Source: Draconibacterium orientale (GTDB lineage Bacteria > Bacteroidota > Bacteroidia > Bacteroidales > JAADGE01). From it: a stretch of DNA of 14,507 nt. The stretch's first letter is position 1, and each line of letters begins with the position of its first letter. The notes beneath the pieces are model-generated. The model ran no database searches, had not been told where the DNA came from, and saw nothing but the letters and a program-made list of their open reading frames with translations. Positions 1 through 7,348 of this stretch are shown here, one piece after another. A program made the position numbers and the translations under genes. The stretch covers positions 1 through 14,507 of the forward strand of contig DYSM01000039.1 of assembly GCA_020718265.1 (NCBI GenBank). The letters run 5' to 3'.

Positions 1-141
1 TAAAATATTTTCAAAAACACTGATAATCAAGCATATAGTTTGTTTAGCTAAAATACAACAGGCTTTTTAGACCGGACTCATAAGATGTTACCAGCAATAA
101 AAATACGACAAATTGAAACAGAAAAAATACATAAACCAAAA

Positions 142-173
142 TTTGACTACTGACCAAAACTTAACTATATTTG
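142..173 (+). promoter_or_regulatory. Promoter of the restriction-modification operon
   Basis: A -33 box TTTG (142-145) and a -7 box TATATTTG (166-173) are separated by 20 nt, matching the Bacteroidetes primary sigma consensus TTTG / TAnnTTTG. Transcription would begin near 180, leaving a leader of about 14 nt before the ATG at 194. The rest of 1-141 shows no gene. Confidence 0.7.
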
Positions 174-193
174 CATAAAAAACGGTTGAATAT

Positions 194-1264
194 ATGATTA
201 GTAAAAAACCAGCATTATTTGGTCTAAATAACAGCAATCGTGATTTTTCCAGCAAAGATAGTTGGGGTAAAAATCAATTTAATTCTTCATTCCCTGCGGC
301 ACTTGCATGTTATATGCACAGTAAAAGTATTAATCCTGTTTACTTAATTCTTGACGATAAAACAGATGTTAAACATACTAAAATTTCTGTAAATGAATTA
401 TTTGGTATTAATCCATTATCACCAGAGATATTTTTTGCTTTTGAGAGTGATTTTACCCCATTTCAACATTTAGTTGTTGGCAATATTCCAAGAATTGATT
501 TAGTTACTCAAAATTTAAATTCTGGAAATTGCTTAAAATTATTAGAAGTAAAATTAACTGCATTGCCTGATAATTCTACTTGTGATTTAACCGATGACAA
601 GTTTAGTAGTGAAATTGTTATTCGACCGGATACAATTATATATCTTGCATTAAGTATTATTCAAACGTTAAAAAACACAAATCAAATAAATGATTTCATT
701 GGAAATAAATTTGATAAAATCAAAGATTGGACAGAAGGCTTTGAAGTAATGCCATATATTCCTAAAATGATTGAATTTATTGACAATCTTTTTTTAGCAA
801 ATTTAAATAAACAACAACCACTTGTCTTACAACCTGTATGGAAAACGCTTGGGAAATCACCTAAATTAGCCGATAATTGTTTAGATATATTTGTTTGGTC
901 AGATTTTGCGCTTTCACGTTTATTTGTAAATGTTGGAAAAACTGAACTTACTACTGAAAACAGAATAACAAGACAATTGCGTTCTATTGTTTGGCTAACA
1001 AAAATGTTGTTAGATTTCAATAAAAATCAACGAATTAATTATAGAGCAATAATTGATGAATTATCTTACAATACAAAAAATGATAAAGCATTTTCTGTAA
1101 CAGGCTCTTTGACTTACCCATATTTGAATTCACCGGAATTAACAAAACCCCGTATTCACAAATCGGAAATTAAAAATATTATTCTAAACGGCGGACATTT
1201 ATTATTAAGCCCTGAAAGACGTTTTGACGCTATTATTTACAATTCACCTGATTTATTTCAATAA
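194..1264 (+). CDS. HindVP-like type II restriction endonuclease
   Basis: This 356-residue protein is probably the cleaving half of a type II restriction-modification system. Its N-terminus (residues 6-40, with LFGLNNSNRDF, a WGKNQFNSSFP block and ACYMHSK) looks like the HindVP endonuclease family, whose prototype recognises GRCGYC; this is recognition from memory. A PD-(D/E)XK-like catalytic set is visible: D102 in PRIDLV, then E118-V-K120 in LLEVKL. The stop lies 2 nt before the start of the cytosine methyltransferase, so the two are an operon with nuclease first. Base composition is very AT-rich compared with the hydratase gene in the same window, which suggests transfer. The ATG at 194 fits the upstream promoter and the conserved N-terminus. 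The specificity is inferred and not proven. Confidence 0.78.
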   Translation: MISKKPALFGLNNSNRDFSSKDSWGKNQFNSSFPAALACYMHSKSINPVYLILDDKTDVKHTKISVNELFGINPLSPEIFFAFESDFTPFQHLVVGNIPRIDLVTQNLNSGNCLKLLEVKLTALPDNSTCDLTDDKFSSEIVIRPDTIIYLALSIIQTLKNTNQINDFIGNKFDKIKDWTEGFEVMPYIPKMIEFIDNLFLANLNKQQPLVLQPVWKTLGKSPKLADNCLDIFVWSDFALSRLFVNVGKTELTTENRITRQLRSIVWLTKMLLDFNKNQRINYRAIIDELSYNTKNDKAFSVTGSLTYPYLNSPELTKPRIHKSEIKNIILNGGHLLLSPERRFDAIIYNSPDLFQ

Positions 1265-1266
1265 TT

Positions 1267-2289
1267 ATGAGAGTATTAGATTTATTTTCAGGTTGTGGCG
1301 GACTTTCGCTTGGATTTCAAAACGCAGGATTTGAAGTTGTTGCCGCCTTTGATAATTGGAAACCCGCAGTTGAAATTTATAAAGCAAATTTTAACCATGA
1401 AATAATAGAATTAGACTTATCAAAAATTGATAATTACGATATATTTAAAAATTATAAACCGGATATAATTATTGGCGGACCACCTTGTCAAGATTTTTCA
1501 AGTGCCGGTAAACGTGATGAAACTAATGGACGTGCTGATTTAACATTAAATTATGCAGATATTATTTCAAATGTTAAGCCTTTTATGTTTGTTATGGAAA
1601 ACGTGGAACGGATAACAATTACTAAAACGCTACAAAGAGCCAAAGAAATATATAAAATTTGTGGTTATGGTTTGAGTTCAATTGTTTTAGATGCAAGTTT
1701 GTGTGAAGTTCCACAACAAAGAAAACGCTTTTTTCTTATTGGTATTCTGAACGGAAAAGATGATGAAATTGAATACTATTTGGAAAAAAATCAAGCAAAA
1801 AAATCTATGTCAATATTTGATTATTTGGGAAATAGTTTGGAAATAGAACATTATTACAGACACCCAAGAAGTTATATGCGACGTGGAATTTTTAGTATAT
1901 ATGAACCAAGTCCAACTATTCGTGGTGTAAATAGACCAATACCAAAAACATATCAATTTCACGAAGGCGATACCTGTAAAGAGATTGACAAGGTAAGACC
2001 TTTGACAACGCTTGAACGAAGTTATATACAAACATTTCCAAAGGAATTTAAGTTTTTTGGTGCTAAAACAGATTTAGAACAAGTAATTGGAAATGCTGTT
2101 CCCGTAAAATTGGCTGAATATGTAGCAAATTGCATAAACGAATATATTAAAGATAGAGAAAATAATGCAATTAAATCAAAAGTAAAAAAACAGTCTTTTG
2201 CACCAATGCGTTTATTATTTGATTTCGATGATAATCTAACGTGTGTTGATAATTCAAAGAAAAAATATGCTACGGGAAAAAATAAATAA
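1267..2289 (+). CDS. DNA (cytosine-5-)-methyltransferase of the restriction-modification system
   Basis: This 340-residue enzyme transfers a methyl group from S-adenosylmethionine to C5 of cytosine, protecting host sites from the adjacent nuclease. The ordered C5-MTase motifs are present: I, DLFSGCGGLSLGF (5-17); IV, GGPPCQDFS with catalytic C74 (70-78); VI, ENVERI (111-116); VIII, QQRKRFFLIG (150-159); and X, QVIGNAVPVKLAEYV (272-286). The region between VIII and X (about 165-245), which should hold the target-recognition domain, includes PSPTIRGVNRPIP. This segment resembles methylases paired with HindVP-type nucleases. About 50 residues of lysine-rich tail follow motif X. The start is 2 nt after the nuclease stop and there is no separate promoter. 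A 5mC modification is therefore expected; a GRCGYC target is an inference from the nuclease family. Confidence 0.93.
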   Translation: MRVLDLFSGCGGLSLGFQNAGFEVVAAFDNWKPAVEIYKANFNHEIIELDLSKIDNYDIFKNYKPDIIIGGPPCQDFSSAGKRDETNGRADLTLNYADIISNVKPFMFVMENVERITITKTLQRAKEIYKICGYGLSSIVLDASLCEVPQQRKRFFLIGILNGKDDEIEYYLEKNQAKKSMSIFDYLGNSLEIEHYYRHPRSYMRRGIFSIYEPSPTIRGVNRPIPKTYQFHEGDTCKEIDKVRPLTTLERSYIQTFPKEFKFFGAKTDLEQVIGNAVPVKLAEYVANCINEYIKDRENNAIKSKVKKQSFAPMRLLFDFDDNLTCVDNSKKKYATGKNK

Positions 2290-2299
2290 AATGCCGGTA

Positions 2300-2380
2300 A
2301 TCGAGTAGCGAGAGGATAGGCTTTCACCTATCCTCCGCGCTCTCACACCACGTAGCGTACCGCCCGGTACTACGCGGTTC
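2300..2380 (-). ncRNA. Group II intron domain V and domain VI-like hairpin (intron 3' end)
   Basis: Read on the minus strand, 2378-2347 folds into canonical domain V geometry. The 9-bp lower helix is ACCGCGTAG/CTACGTGGT and contains a CGC triad (2376-2374) whose G pairs with U. Next come a 2-nt CG bulge on the 3' strand (2357-2356), a 4-bp upper helix TACC/GGTA and a GGGC tetraloop. The flanking GA...GTGAGAG also resembles bacterial introns. Just downstream, 2335-2312 forms a perfect 9-bp hairpin (GAGGATAGG / CCTATCCTC) in the place of domain VI, although no bulged branch-point A is evident. The intron 3' terminus probably lies near 2295-2300, within about 10 nt of the methyltransferase stop. 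Confidence 0.66.
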
Positions 2381-2590
2381 CCCGAAAAAGAGCTACACGA
2401 GAGGTTTGATATCCCGTTTCGCTTTCCGAACATTACTCCATGAGACCGTGGCACTTGCGCGCTGCATCTCTTGGCATCGGAATTTCGGAGTTCAGTCCGC
2501 GCTGAGCGAAGTTTGTAAATCGCTTTACATTTTAGGCAGTTTGTAAAGCCGCGCGACAGCGCAATTTGTGCGCGATTTGTGTATATATTG
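2300..2590 (-). mobile_element. Relic of a group II intron (3' part only)
   Basis: Domain V and a domain VI-like hairpin mark the 3' end of a group II intron lying on the minus strand. The roughly 210 nt before domain V (2590-2380) is GC-richer than its surroundings and has no reverse-transcriptase reading frame. A 113-codon open frame crosses domain V, but structured RNA explains it better than a protein does. No GTGYG-type 5' boundary is visible upstream. The element is therefore probably a 5'-truncated, immobile remnant. The upstream limit of 2590 is approximate, set where composition changes. Confidence 0.5.
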
Positions 2591-2786
2591 TTCATCTTTG
2601 CGTTCGGTTATGTGCTTACAAGTGTTTGCTTGCGGAGCAAAGATAGAAAAAATCTATCGAAAATAAAACGACAAAGTTGCAAACTCTGCAGAGCCACTTG
2701 ATTTTAAAGACACTACAAAAGGCAGAGCGAAACGTTTCGCGGACAGGTATCTAACGTCTAATATCTGATGTCTTCCAAAAAAAACG
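2591..2786. other. Non-coding spacer between intron relic and permease terminator
   Basis: No gene is seen here. It holds a perfect 14-nt palindrome GCGAAACGTTTCGC (2727-2740), a small hairpin GATAGA/TCTATC (2642-2658), an ATCTTTGC...GCAAAGAT inverted pair (2594-2601 and 2637-2644), and a run of degenerate 9-mers of the TCTAATATC/TCTGATGTC type (about 2750-2773). Similar 9-mers recur just before the hydratase gene at about 10549-10571. Confidence 0.4.
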
Positions 2787-2815
2787 AAACCGCCCGAATT
2801 TGCATCGGGCGGTTT
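2787..2815. terminator. Bidirectional intrinsic terminator
   Basis: A perfect 11-bp stem AAACCGCCCGA / TCGGGCGGTTT encloses a 7-nt loop. It is followed by a T-run on the plus strand and preceded by an A-run (T-run on the minus strand). It sits 34 nt beyond the stop of the minus-strand nucleoside permease and is its likely terminator; it would also stop plus-strand read-through from the restriction-modification side. Confidence 0.85.
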
Positions 2816-2848
2816 TTATTTTTCGAAAATGTATGTGGAAACGCAGGG

Positions 2849-4105
2849 CTAGTGCGTGAAATTTGCTACATCTTTCGGGTTGTGTTTGTGTTTGAACAGG
2901 AACACGAACAACACCGCAACCACAAGCGCGTAAGCCGCAAACGTGAGCCAGATGTTGTGCCAGTCCCAAGTTTTGTCGGCTAAAGTGAAGTATTTTTCAA
3001 TAATAACGCCGCTCACAAACGCGCCGATAATGGTTCCGAAACCGTTGGTCATCATCATAAATAAACCTTGCGCACTTGCGCGAATTTTTGGTTCTGTTTG
3101 GGTTTCAACAAATAACGAACCTGAAATATTAAAGAAATCGAACGCCATACCGTACACAATACACGAGAGAATGATCATCCATAGTCCGCTGTCGGGATTG
3201 CCGAACCCGAACAATCCGAAACGCAACACCCACGCAACCATACTGAAAATCATAACGTTCTTTATACCAAAACGTTTCAGGAAAAACGGAATGGTGATAA
3301 TAAACAACGTTTCCGAAATTTGAGAAATCGACATGATAATGGTTGAATATTTTACCACAAACGAGTCGGCATATTCGGGAAAATGTTTGAAATCATCGAT
3401 AAAACGGTCGCCGTACATGTTTGTGAGCTGCAACGATGCGCCGAGTAACATTGAGAAAATGAAGAAGATAGCCATTTTGTAACTGCCGAACAATTTGAAG
3501 GCTTCCAAGCCGAACAATTGTACAAACGATTGATTTCCGACAGCCTTTTGTTGCGGCGGACATTTCGGCAAGGTGAACGAATAAATACCCAAAATTAAAG
3601 ACGCAGCAGCAGAAATGAAAAACATATTTTCGCTTGCCTTGTTGCCGGTCAGGTTCGTTATCCACATGGCGGCTATGAAACCGACTGTACCCCAAACACG
3701 TATGGGCGGAAAGGATTTTACAACATCCATACCGGCGGTTTTTAAAGCATTGTAAGCTACAGTGTTCGTGAGTGCAATGGTTGGCATATAAAAACTCATG
3801 GCAACGAGCATGACCCAGAAAAACGTGGTCGGGTCGTCCACAAACGGGAATGAGAACACAGCCGCGCCGCTCAAAATATGTAAAATTCCGTAAAGACGTT
3901 CGGCATTTACCCAACGGTCGGCAATGATACCGGTAATTGTAGGCATAAACAAGGATGCTATACCTAATGTCAAAAATACTTCGCCAAATTCCGTCGGTCC
4001 CCAGCCTTTTGTGCCGAACCAATAATTGGCAATGGTAATAAGCCACGCGCCCCACACAAAAAATTGCGTGAAATTCATCAAAGTTAATCTAAATTTCAAT
4101 CCCAT
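2849..4105 (-). CDS. nupG: Nucleoside permease, NupG/XapB family (MFS)
   Basis: This 418-residue inner-membrane protein should import nucleosides by proton symport. It has about 12 hydrophobic segments and matches the nucleoside:H+ symporter family along its whole length. Landmarks shared with E. coli NupG, as remembered, include FPPIRVWGTVGFI (about 132-144), YKMAIFFIFSMLLGA, IIMSISQISETLFI, KRFGIKNVM, AFDFFNISGSLFVE and IRASAQGLFMMMTNGFG. The length equals that of E. coli NupG (418). It is transcribed divergently from the radical SAM gene and ends at a strong terminator. Because NupG and XapB differ in substrate (general nucleosides versus xanthosine), the exact substrate is open. Codon use and composition look native. 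Confidence 0.9.
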   Translation of the reverse strand: MGLKFRLTLMNFTQFFVWGAWLITIANYWFGTKGWGPTEFGEVFLTLGIASLFMPTITGIIADRWVNAERLYGILHILSGAAVFSFPFVDDPTTFFWVMLVAMSFYMPTIALTNTVAYNALKTAGMDVVKSFPPIRVWGTVGFIAAMWITNLTGNKASENMFFISAAASLILGIYSFTLPKCPPQQKAVGNQSFVQLFGLEAFKLFGSYKMAIFFIFSMLLGASLQLTNMYGDRFIDDFKHFPEYADSFVVKYSTIIMSISQISETLFIITIPFFLKRFGIKNVMIFSMVAWVLRFGLFGFGNPDSGLWMIILSCIVYGMAFDFFNISGSLFVETQTEPKIRASAQGLFMMMTNGFGTIIGAFVSGVIIEKYFTLADKTWDWHNIWLTFAAYALVVAVLFVFLFKHKHNPKDVANFTH

Positions 4106-4124
4106 GTCTGTATCTTTATATTTT

Positions 4125-4159
4125 CAAAGTGTAAAAATAGAAAAAATATTTACTACAAA
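4125..4159 (-). promoter_or_regulatory. Possible promoter of the nucleoside permease gene
   Basis: On the minus strand a TTTG (4159-4156) is followed after 22 nt by TACACTTTG (4133-4125), a -7 box that carries one extra base relative to TAnnTTTG. It lies 20 nt upstream of the permease ATG. The fit is imperfect. Confidence 0.35.
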
Positions 4160-4281
4160 CCAAGAAATATCCGCTCCGAATGTCGTTGAACATACATTTC
4201 GTCCGATTTTCTTCGTTTTTCACTATCAATACGTTGCCCGCCGGACGGACTGTTTGCAAACGTTCGCATAAATTTGTCTTT

Positions 4282-5367
4282 ATGAAAAATCCTGCCGATA
4301 TAAATTTCCGAAAACGACTTGCGCTGAATCTTCATAACAAATACGTGTCTGTGGAAGCGGAGTTGCACGAACTTAAATATTTATTTTGGGAATGTACCCT
4401 GCGATGTAACCTCTCGTGCCTGCATTGCGGCAGCGATTGTCGCACAAGTTCCGAAATCCAAGACATGCCGATTGCTGATTTTCTGCGCGTTACCGAACAA
4501 TTGAAACAACATTACAATCCGAACAAACTCATGATTGTGCTCACAGGCGGCGAACCTTTAATGCGCCGCGATTTGGAAGAATTTGGTTATCGAATATCCG
4601 AACAAGGCTACCCGTGGGGCATGGTAACCAACGGTTTAGCCTTAACCGAATCTCGATTCCGCGCCTTGCGCCACGCCGGCTTAGGCTCCATGACCGTGAG
4701 TTTCGACGGCTTTGAATCCGAACACAATTGGCTGAGAAACAATGCCGTAAGTTTCAGCCGAGCCGTTGCTGCTATAAAACTCATGGTTGCCGAACCTGAA
4801 TTTGTGTACGATGTCGTAACGTGCGTGAACCCAAAGAATTTCAGCCGTTTAGCCGAATTTAAAGAATTTCTCATTTCGCTCGGCGTAACACATTGGCGCA
4901 TCTTCACAATTTTTCCGACAGGTCGCGCAAAAATAAACGACGAACTCAAACTTTCCGATGCGCAGTTTGTTGAATTAATGGAATTTATCAAAACAACACG
5001 CAAAGAAAAACGCATCAATCTCTCATACAGTTGCGAAGGTTTTTTGGGAAGTTACGAAAACGAAGTGCGCGACGGATTTTTCTTTTGTCGTGCGGGCGTG
5101 CACATCGCATCCGTGTTGGCAGACGGCTCCGTGAGTGCGTGCCCGAATATCAACCACAGTTTTATTCAAGGCAATATCTACCAAGAAGATTTTTGGAATA
5201 TCTGGGATAACAAATTCAAAAACATGCGCGAACGTGAATTTACAAAGTCGGGTATTTGCTCAAACTGTTGCGTGTACGACTGTTGCCGCGGCAACGGCAT
5301 TCACTTGCATGAAAGCGAAACAAGCGGCGTGCAAGTATGCCATTACAACAAACTTTTGCCAAAATAA
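4282..5367 (+). CDS. Radical SAM/SPASM enzyme of the Bacteroidetes rSAM/lipoprotein type
   Basis: This 361-residue iron-sulfur enzyme probably modifies a peptide or protein. The radical SAM motif is C42-x3-C46-x2-C49, preceded by YLFWECTL. GGEP (89-92) and a VSFDG strand (139-143) follow. A C-terminal SPASM domain for auxiliary clusters is visible: C269...G282-x4-C287, then C326-x2-C329-x5-C335 and C353. The sequence matches my memory of the Bacteroidetes family TIGR04133 (rSAM/lipoprotein system), including KYLFWECTLRCNLSCLHCGS, FPTGRA and YSCEGFLGSYE. That family is described next to a putative lipoprotein, and a relative of that partner lies at 6102. The frame is open from an ATG at 4180, but homology begins at MKNPADINFRKR, so ATG 4282 is chosen. 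A TAAATTTG box (4269-4276) sits so close to this ATG that the message could be almost leaderless, or the box is coincidental. Confidence 0.88.
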   Translation: MKNPADINFRKRLALNLHNKYVSVEAELHELKYLFWECTLRCNLSCLHCGSDCRTSSEIQDMPIADFLRVTEQLKQHYNPNKLMIVLTGGEPLMRRDLEEFGYRISEQGYPWGMVTNGLALTESRFRALRHAGLGSMTVSFDGFESEHNWLRNNAVSFSRAVAAIKLMVAEPEFVYDVVTCVNPKNFSRLAEFKEFLISLGVTHWRIFTIFPTGRAKINDELKLSDAQFVELMEFIKTTRKEKRINLSYSCEGFLGSYENEVRDGFFFCRAGVHIASVLADGSVSACPNINHSFIQGNIYQEDFWNIWDNKFKNMREREFTKSGICSNCCVYDCCRGNGIHLHESETSGVQVCHYNKLLPK

Positions 5368-5413
5368 CTTGGTTTTTAGACAGAAAAATACGATATTTGT
5401 AAAAAAAATCAGA

Positions 5414-5653
5414 ATGAGTTTAACTTTAACATATAACGCAATTGACAAATATTTTGGATTTATGAAATATTTAGATTTTGAATCGAAACAAAAAATGATT
5501 CATCGTCTTTCCGAACCGACAAAGTCAGAAACAAAACAGCCCAAAGCCATACAAGAATTGTTCGGAGCTTGGGACGATGAGCGCGACAGTTACGAAATTA
5601 TATCTGAAATAAAAGAAGCGCGCGTAAACAAAATCGAAACTATTGTTTTCTGA
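5414..5653 (+). CDS. VapB-type antitoxin
   Basis: This 79-residue protein probably neutralises the adjacent PIN-domain toxin. Its C-terminal half (KAIQELFGAWDDERDSYEII) is the 'LFGAWxDxRxxxEII' segment seen in antitoxins partnered with VapC in Bacteroidetes; such segments usually wrap the toxin. The N-terminal part, FESKQKMIHRLSEP, is short and its DNA-binding fold cannot be assigned. Its stop overlaps the toxin start (TGATG), the usual translational coupling of such pairs. It begins 46 nt after the radical SAM gene. The frame is open further upstream inside the radical SAM gene, but ATG 5414 follows a near-match -7 box (GATATTTG, 5392-5399). A later ATG at 5462 is possible. Confidence 0.72.
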   Translation: MSLTLTYNAIDKYFGFMKYLDFESKQKMIHRLSEPTKSETKQPKAIQELFGAWDDERDSYEIISEIKEARVNKIETIVF

Positions 5654-6057
5654 TGAACTATTTGCTTGATACAAATATATGTATTCACTTTTTTAGAGGT
5701 AAATACAATTTATTCAATAAATTCAACGAAGTCGGTTTCGAGAATTGTGCGATATCTGAAATTACGTTAGCCGAACTTGTTTTTGGAGCAGAAAACAGTT
5801 CTAATCCGCAAAAGAATCATAAAATTTTGGAACAGTTTATAGAAAACATCACCATCATTCCTATTTTCGATTCAATTAAAAAATACGGAACAGAAAAAGT
5901 GAGATTACGAAAACAAGGCGTTATGATTAGTGATTTTGATTTGTTGATTGGGTGCACCGCCGTTGAAAAAAACATGATAATGGTCAGTGAAAATACATCG
6001 GAATTTATTCGTATCAAAGATATTCGACTTGAAAATTGGGTTACGAGAGAGAATTAA
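5653..6057 (+). CDS. vapC: VapC-type PIN-domain ribonuclease toxin
   Basis: This 134-residue protein is a type II toxin expected to cleave RNA (VapC enzymes typically cut tRNA or rRNA) with Mg2+. The PIN acidic set is present: D6 in YLLDTNI, E41 in ITLAEL, and D94/D96 in ISDFDLLIG. The usual C-terminal block is VSENTSEFIRIKDIRLENW (111-129). In many relatives the first part reads TNNxREF, so E113 in SENTSEF is slightly unusual. It overlaps the antitoxin stop by 1 nt. The pair sits between the radical SAM gene and its putative partner, separated from the latter by 44 nt, and looks like an inserted cassette. The length is normal for VapC. Confidence 0.88.
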   Translation: MNYLLDTNICIHFFRGKYNLFNKFNEVGFENCAISEITLAELVFGAENSSNPQKNHKILEQFIENITIIPIFDSIKKYGTEKVRLRKQGVMISDFDLLIGCTAVEKNMIMVSENTSEFIRIKDIRLENWVTREN

Positions 6058-6101
6058 ATTCGGCAAGTTATGATACCAATTTCTAAAAAAAATATTAAAT
6101 C

Positions 6102-6887
6102 ATGACAAAATCAGTTCGCCATAACTATTTAAAAGTGCTGAGTTTCGTGCTGGCAACGGTCGGCATGTTGGTCGGATTTTCGCAAAAAGTAATTGCGCAA
6201 TACGGCGCACCGATGGTTCGATTTTTGCTCAAAGGCACAATTTATGCGCAGAAGACGCAGCAAACTGTGCCCGATATTTTTGTCGGCAGAAACACGAGCG
6301 GCGACAGCGTATTCTCCGACCAAGAAGGCAAATTTGCATACCGAACCGAAGTCGATTGGGGCACCGAAGAAATTCATGTGTTTGCAAAAGATATTGACGG
6401 AAACAGAAACGGTTTGCTGAAACCTGAGCTTGTATCAGCAAAACTAAGCAGAAGACCCGACACAGTGCATGTCGATTTCTTTTTGAAAGCAGAAGAGACA
6501 ATTCAATCCATAATCCGAAAAAACAAAATTCCGACTTCGTACAAAGGAAAAGATATACATTACGACCAAATTCTTTACATGGAAGACTCAAATTTCGGAG
6601 CATTTTATACAACTTCGCCAGCCGACAGCGCATCTGCAACTGTGTTCGTAAATAAAAAGCAACTGAAAGATAATGCGTTATATTCAGAATATTTGAATTT
6701 TGAGATAGCTTTGGATGAAGATGTCAATTACATGTTTTTTGAGCTAAAATCTGCAACGAACAGCACTTTGCAGCAAAAATTTAATTTCCGAAACGAACAT
6801 GAATATTTAGATTTGAATTTTCAGACGAATACAAATTACTATCATGGTTTGATTCTTGTGAAACTGACACCTAAAAGTAAAAATTAA
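6102..6887 (+). CDS. Secreted protein related to radical SAM-associated putative lipoproteins
   Basis: This 261-residue exported protein may be the partner or substrate of the radical SAM enzyme at 4282. A signal peptide covers about residues 1-32, with a plausible signal peptidase I site VIA|Q. Residues 34-104 follow the pattern I recall for the Bacteroidetes 'radical SAM-associated putative lipoprotein' family (TIGR04134): YGAP (34-37), a KGTIY strand, VPDIFV, a SDQEGKF turn like carboxypeptidase-regulatory folds, and KDIDGNRNG (96-104). In that family a lipobox cysteine usually stands just before the YGxP. Here the region reads GFSQKVIAQYGAP and has no cysteine, so it is probably not lipidated. 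Residues 130-261 form an additional beta-rich region I do not recognise. It is followed after 1 nt by a lipoprotein gene. Confidence 0.6.
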   Translation: MTKSVRHNYLKVLSFVLATVGMLVGFSQKVIAQYGAPMVRFLLKGTIYAQKTQQTVPDIFVGRNTSGDSVFSDQEGKFAYRTEVDWGTEEIHVFAKDIDGNRNGLLKPELVSAKLSRRPDTVHVDFFLKAEETIQSIIRKNKIPTSYKGKDIHYDQILYMEDSNFGAFYTTSPADSASATVFVNKKQLKDNALYSEYLNFEIALDEDVNYMFFELKSATNSTLQQKFNFRNEHEYLDLNFQTNTNYYHGLILVKLTPKSKN

Positions 6888-6888
6888 A

Positions 6889-7335
6889 ATGAAATTAGCA
6901 AACTTGTTTAAAATTACCACAATACTTCTGACTGTAGTCCTTTCTGTGTCATGCAGAACTAGCTCGAAACATCAATCCAACACAATGAAAAAGAACAATT
7001 TAGAACTCTCTGAACGCAACAAACAAAGTTCGCCCGACGGCAAAACCATTTTGTATGCCGAAATCGTGCAACACGAATTTACGACGAAAGGCGCACGCGG
7101 CACGGGCATTATGGAATACTATTTGCGCTGCTCGGTGCAAGATTATTTTATCAAATTTTGCGAAAGTGCAGTTACCGAAACCGAAATTTCAACCTATTTC
7201 AACGCCGAACGCATGACGAACCCGATAACTGTGGAGGCGGAAATACGCGACGGTTCTTGGGATATGTGCGACGATGTTCAAGTTCAAAGTCGCACCGGAG
7301 AATACGTTGTGATTAAGGCGATTGTGAAGAAATAA
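6889..7335 (+). CDS. Small lipoprotein of unknown function
   Basis: I do not recognise the family of this 148-residue protein. It has a basic N-terminus, a hydrophobic segment (8-20) and a lipobox-like LSVSC with C22, so it is predicted to be a lipid-anchored envelope protein. After a lysine- and asparagine-rich linker (about 23-50) comes a compact, probably beta-rich domain (53-147) that contains three further cysteines. It ends with GEYVVIKAIVKK, a strand typical of small OB or beta-barrel folds. Its ATG is 1 nt after the stop of the YGAP protein, so the two are surely co-transcribed. Being envelope-located and coupled to the radical SAM locus, it might be a cofactor or receptor, but this is inference. 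Confidence 0.7.
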   Translation: MKLANLFKITTILLTVVLSVSCRTSSKHQSNTMKKNNLELSERNKQSSPDGKTILYAEIVQHEFTTKGARGTGIMEYYLRCSVQDYFIKFCESAVTETEISTYFNAERMTNPITVEAEIRDGSWDMCDDVQVQSRTGEYVVIKAIVKK

Positions 7336-7348
7336 ATGTTCTAAAAAA

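Noticed and set aside
2254..2595. 113-codon minus-strand open frame as a gene
   Set aside because: It runs through the group II domain V and VI hairpins and the methyltransferase end; the RNA structure explains the sequence and no protein family is recognisable.
2727..2740. 14-nt palindrome GCGAAACGTTTCGC as an operator
   Set aside because: It is not near a start codon or a promoter with both boxes, so a regulatory role cannot be supported.
4180..4281. Upstream ATG as the start of the radical SAM gene
   Set aside because: The extra 34 residues do not resemble the family N-terminus, which begins at MKNPADINFRKR, and they overlap the promoter zone of the divergent permease.
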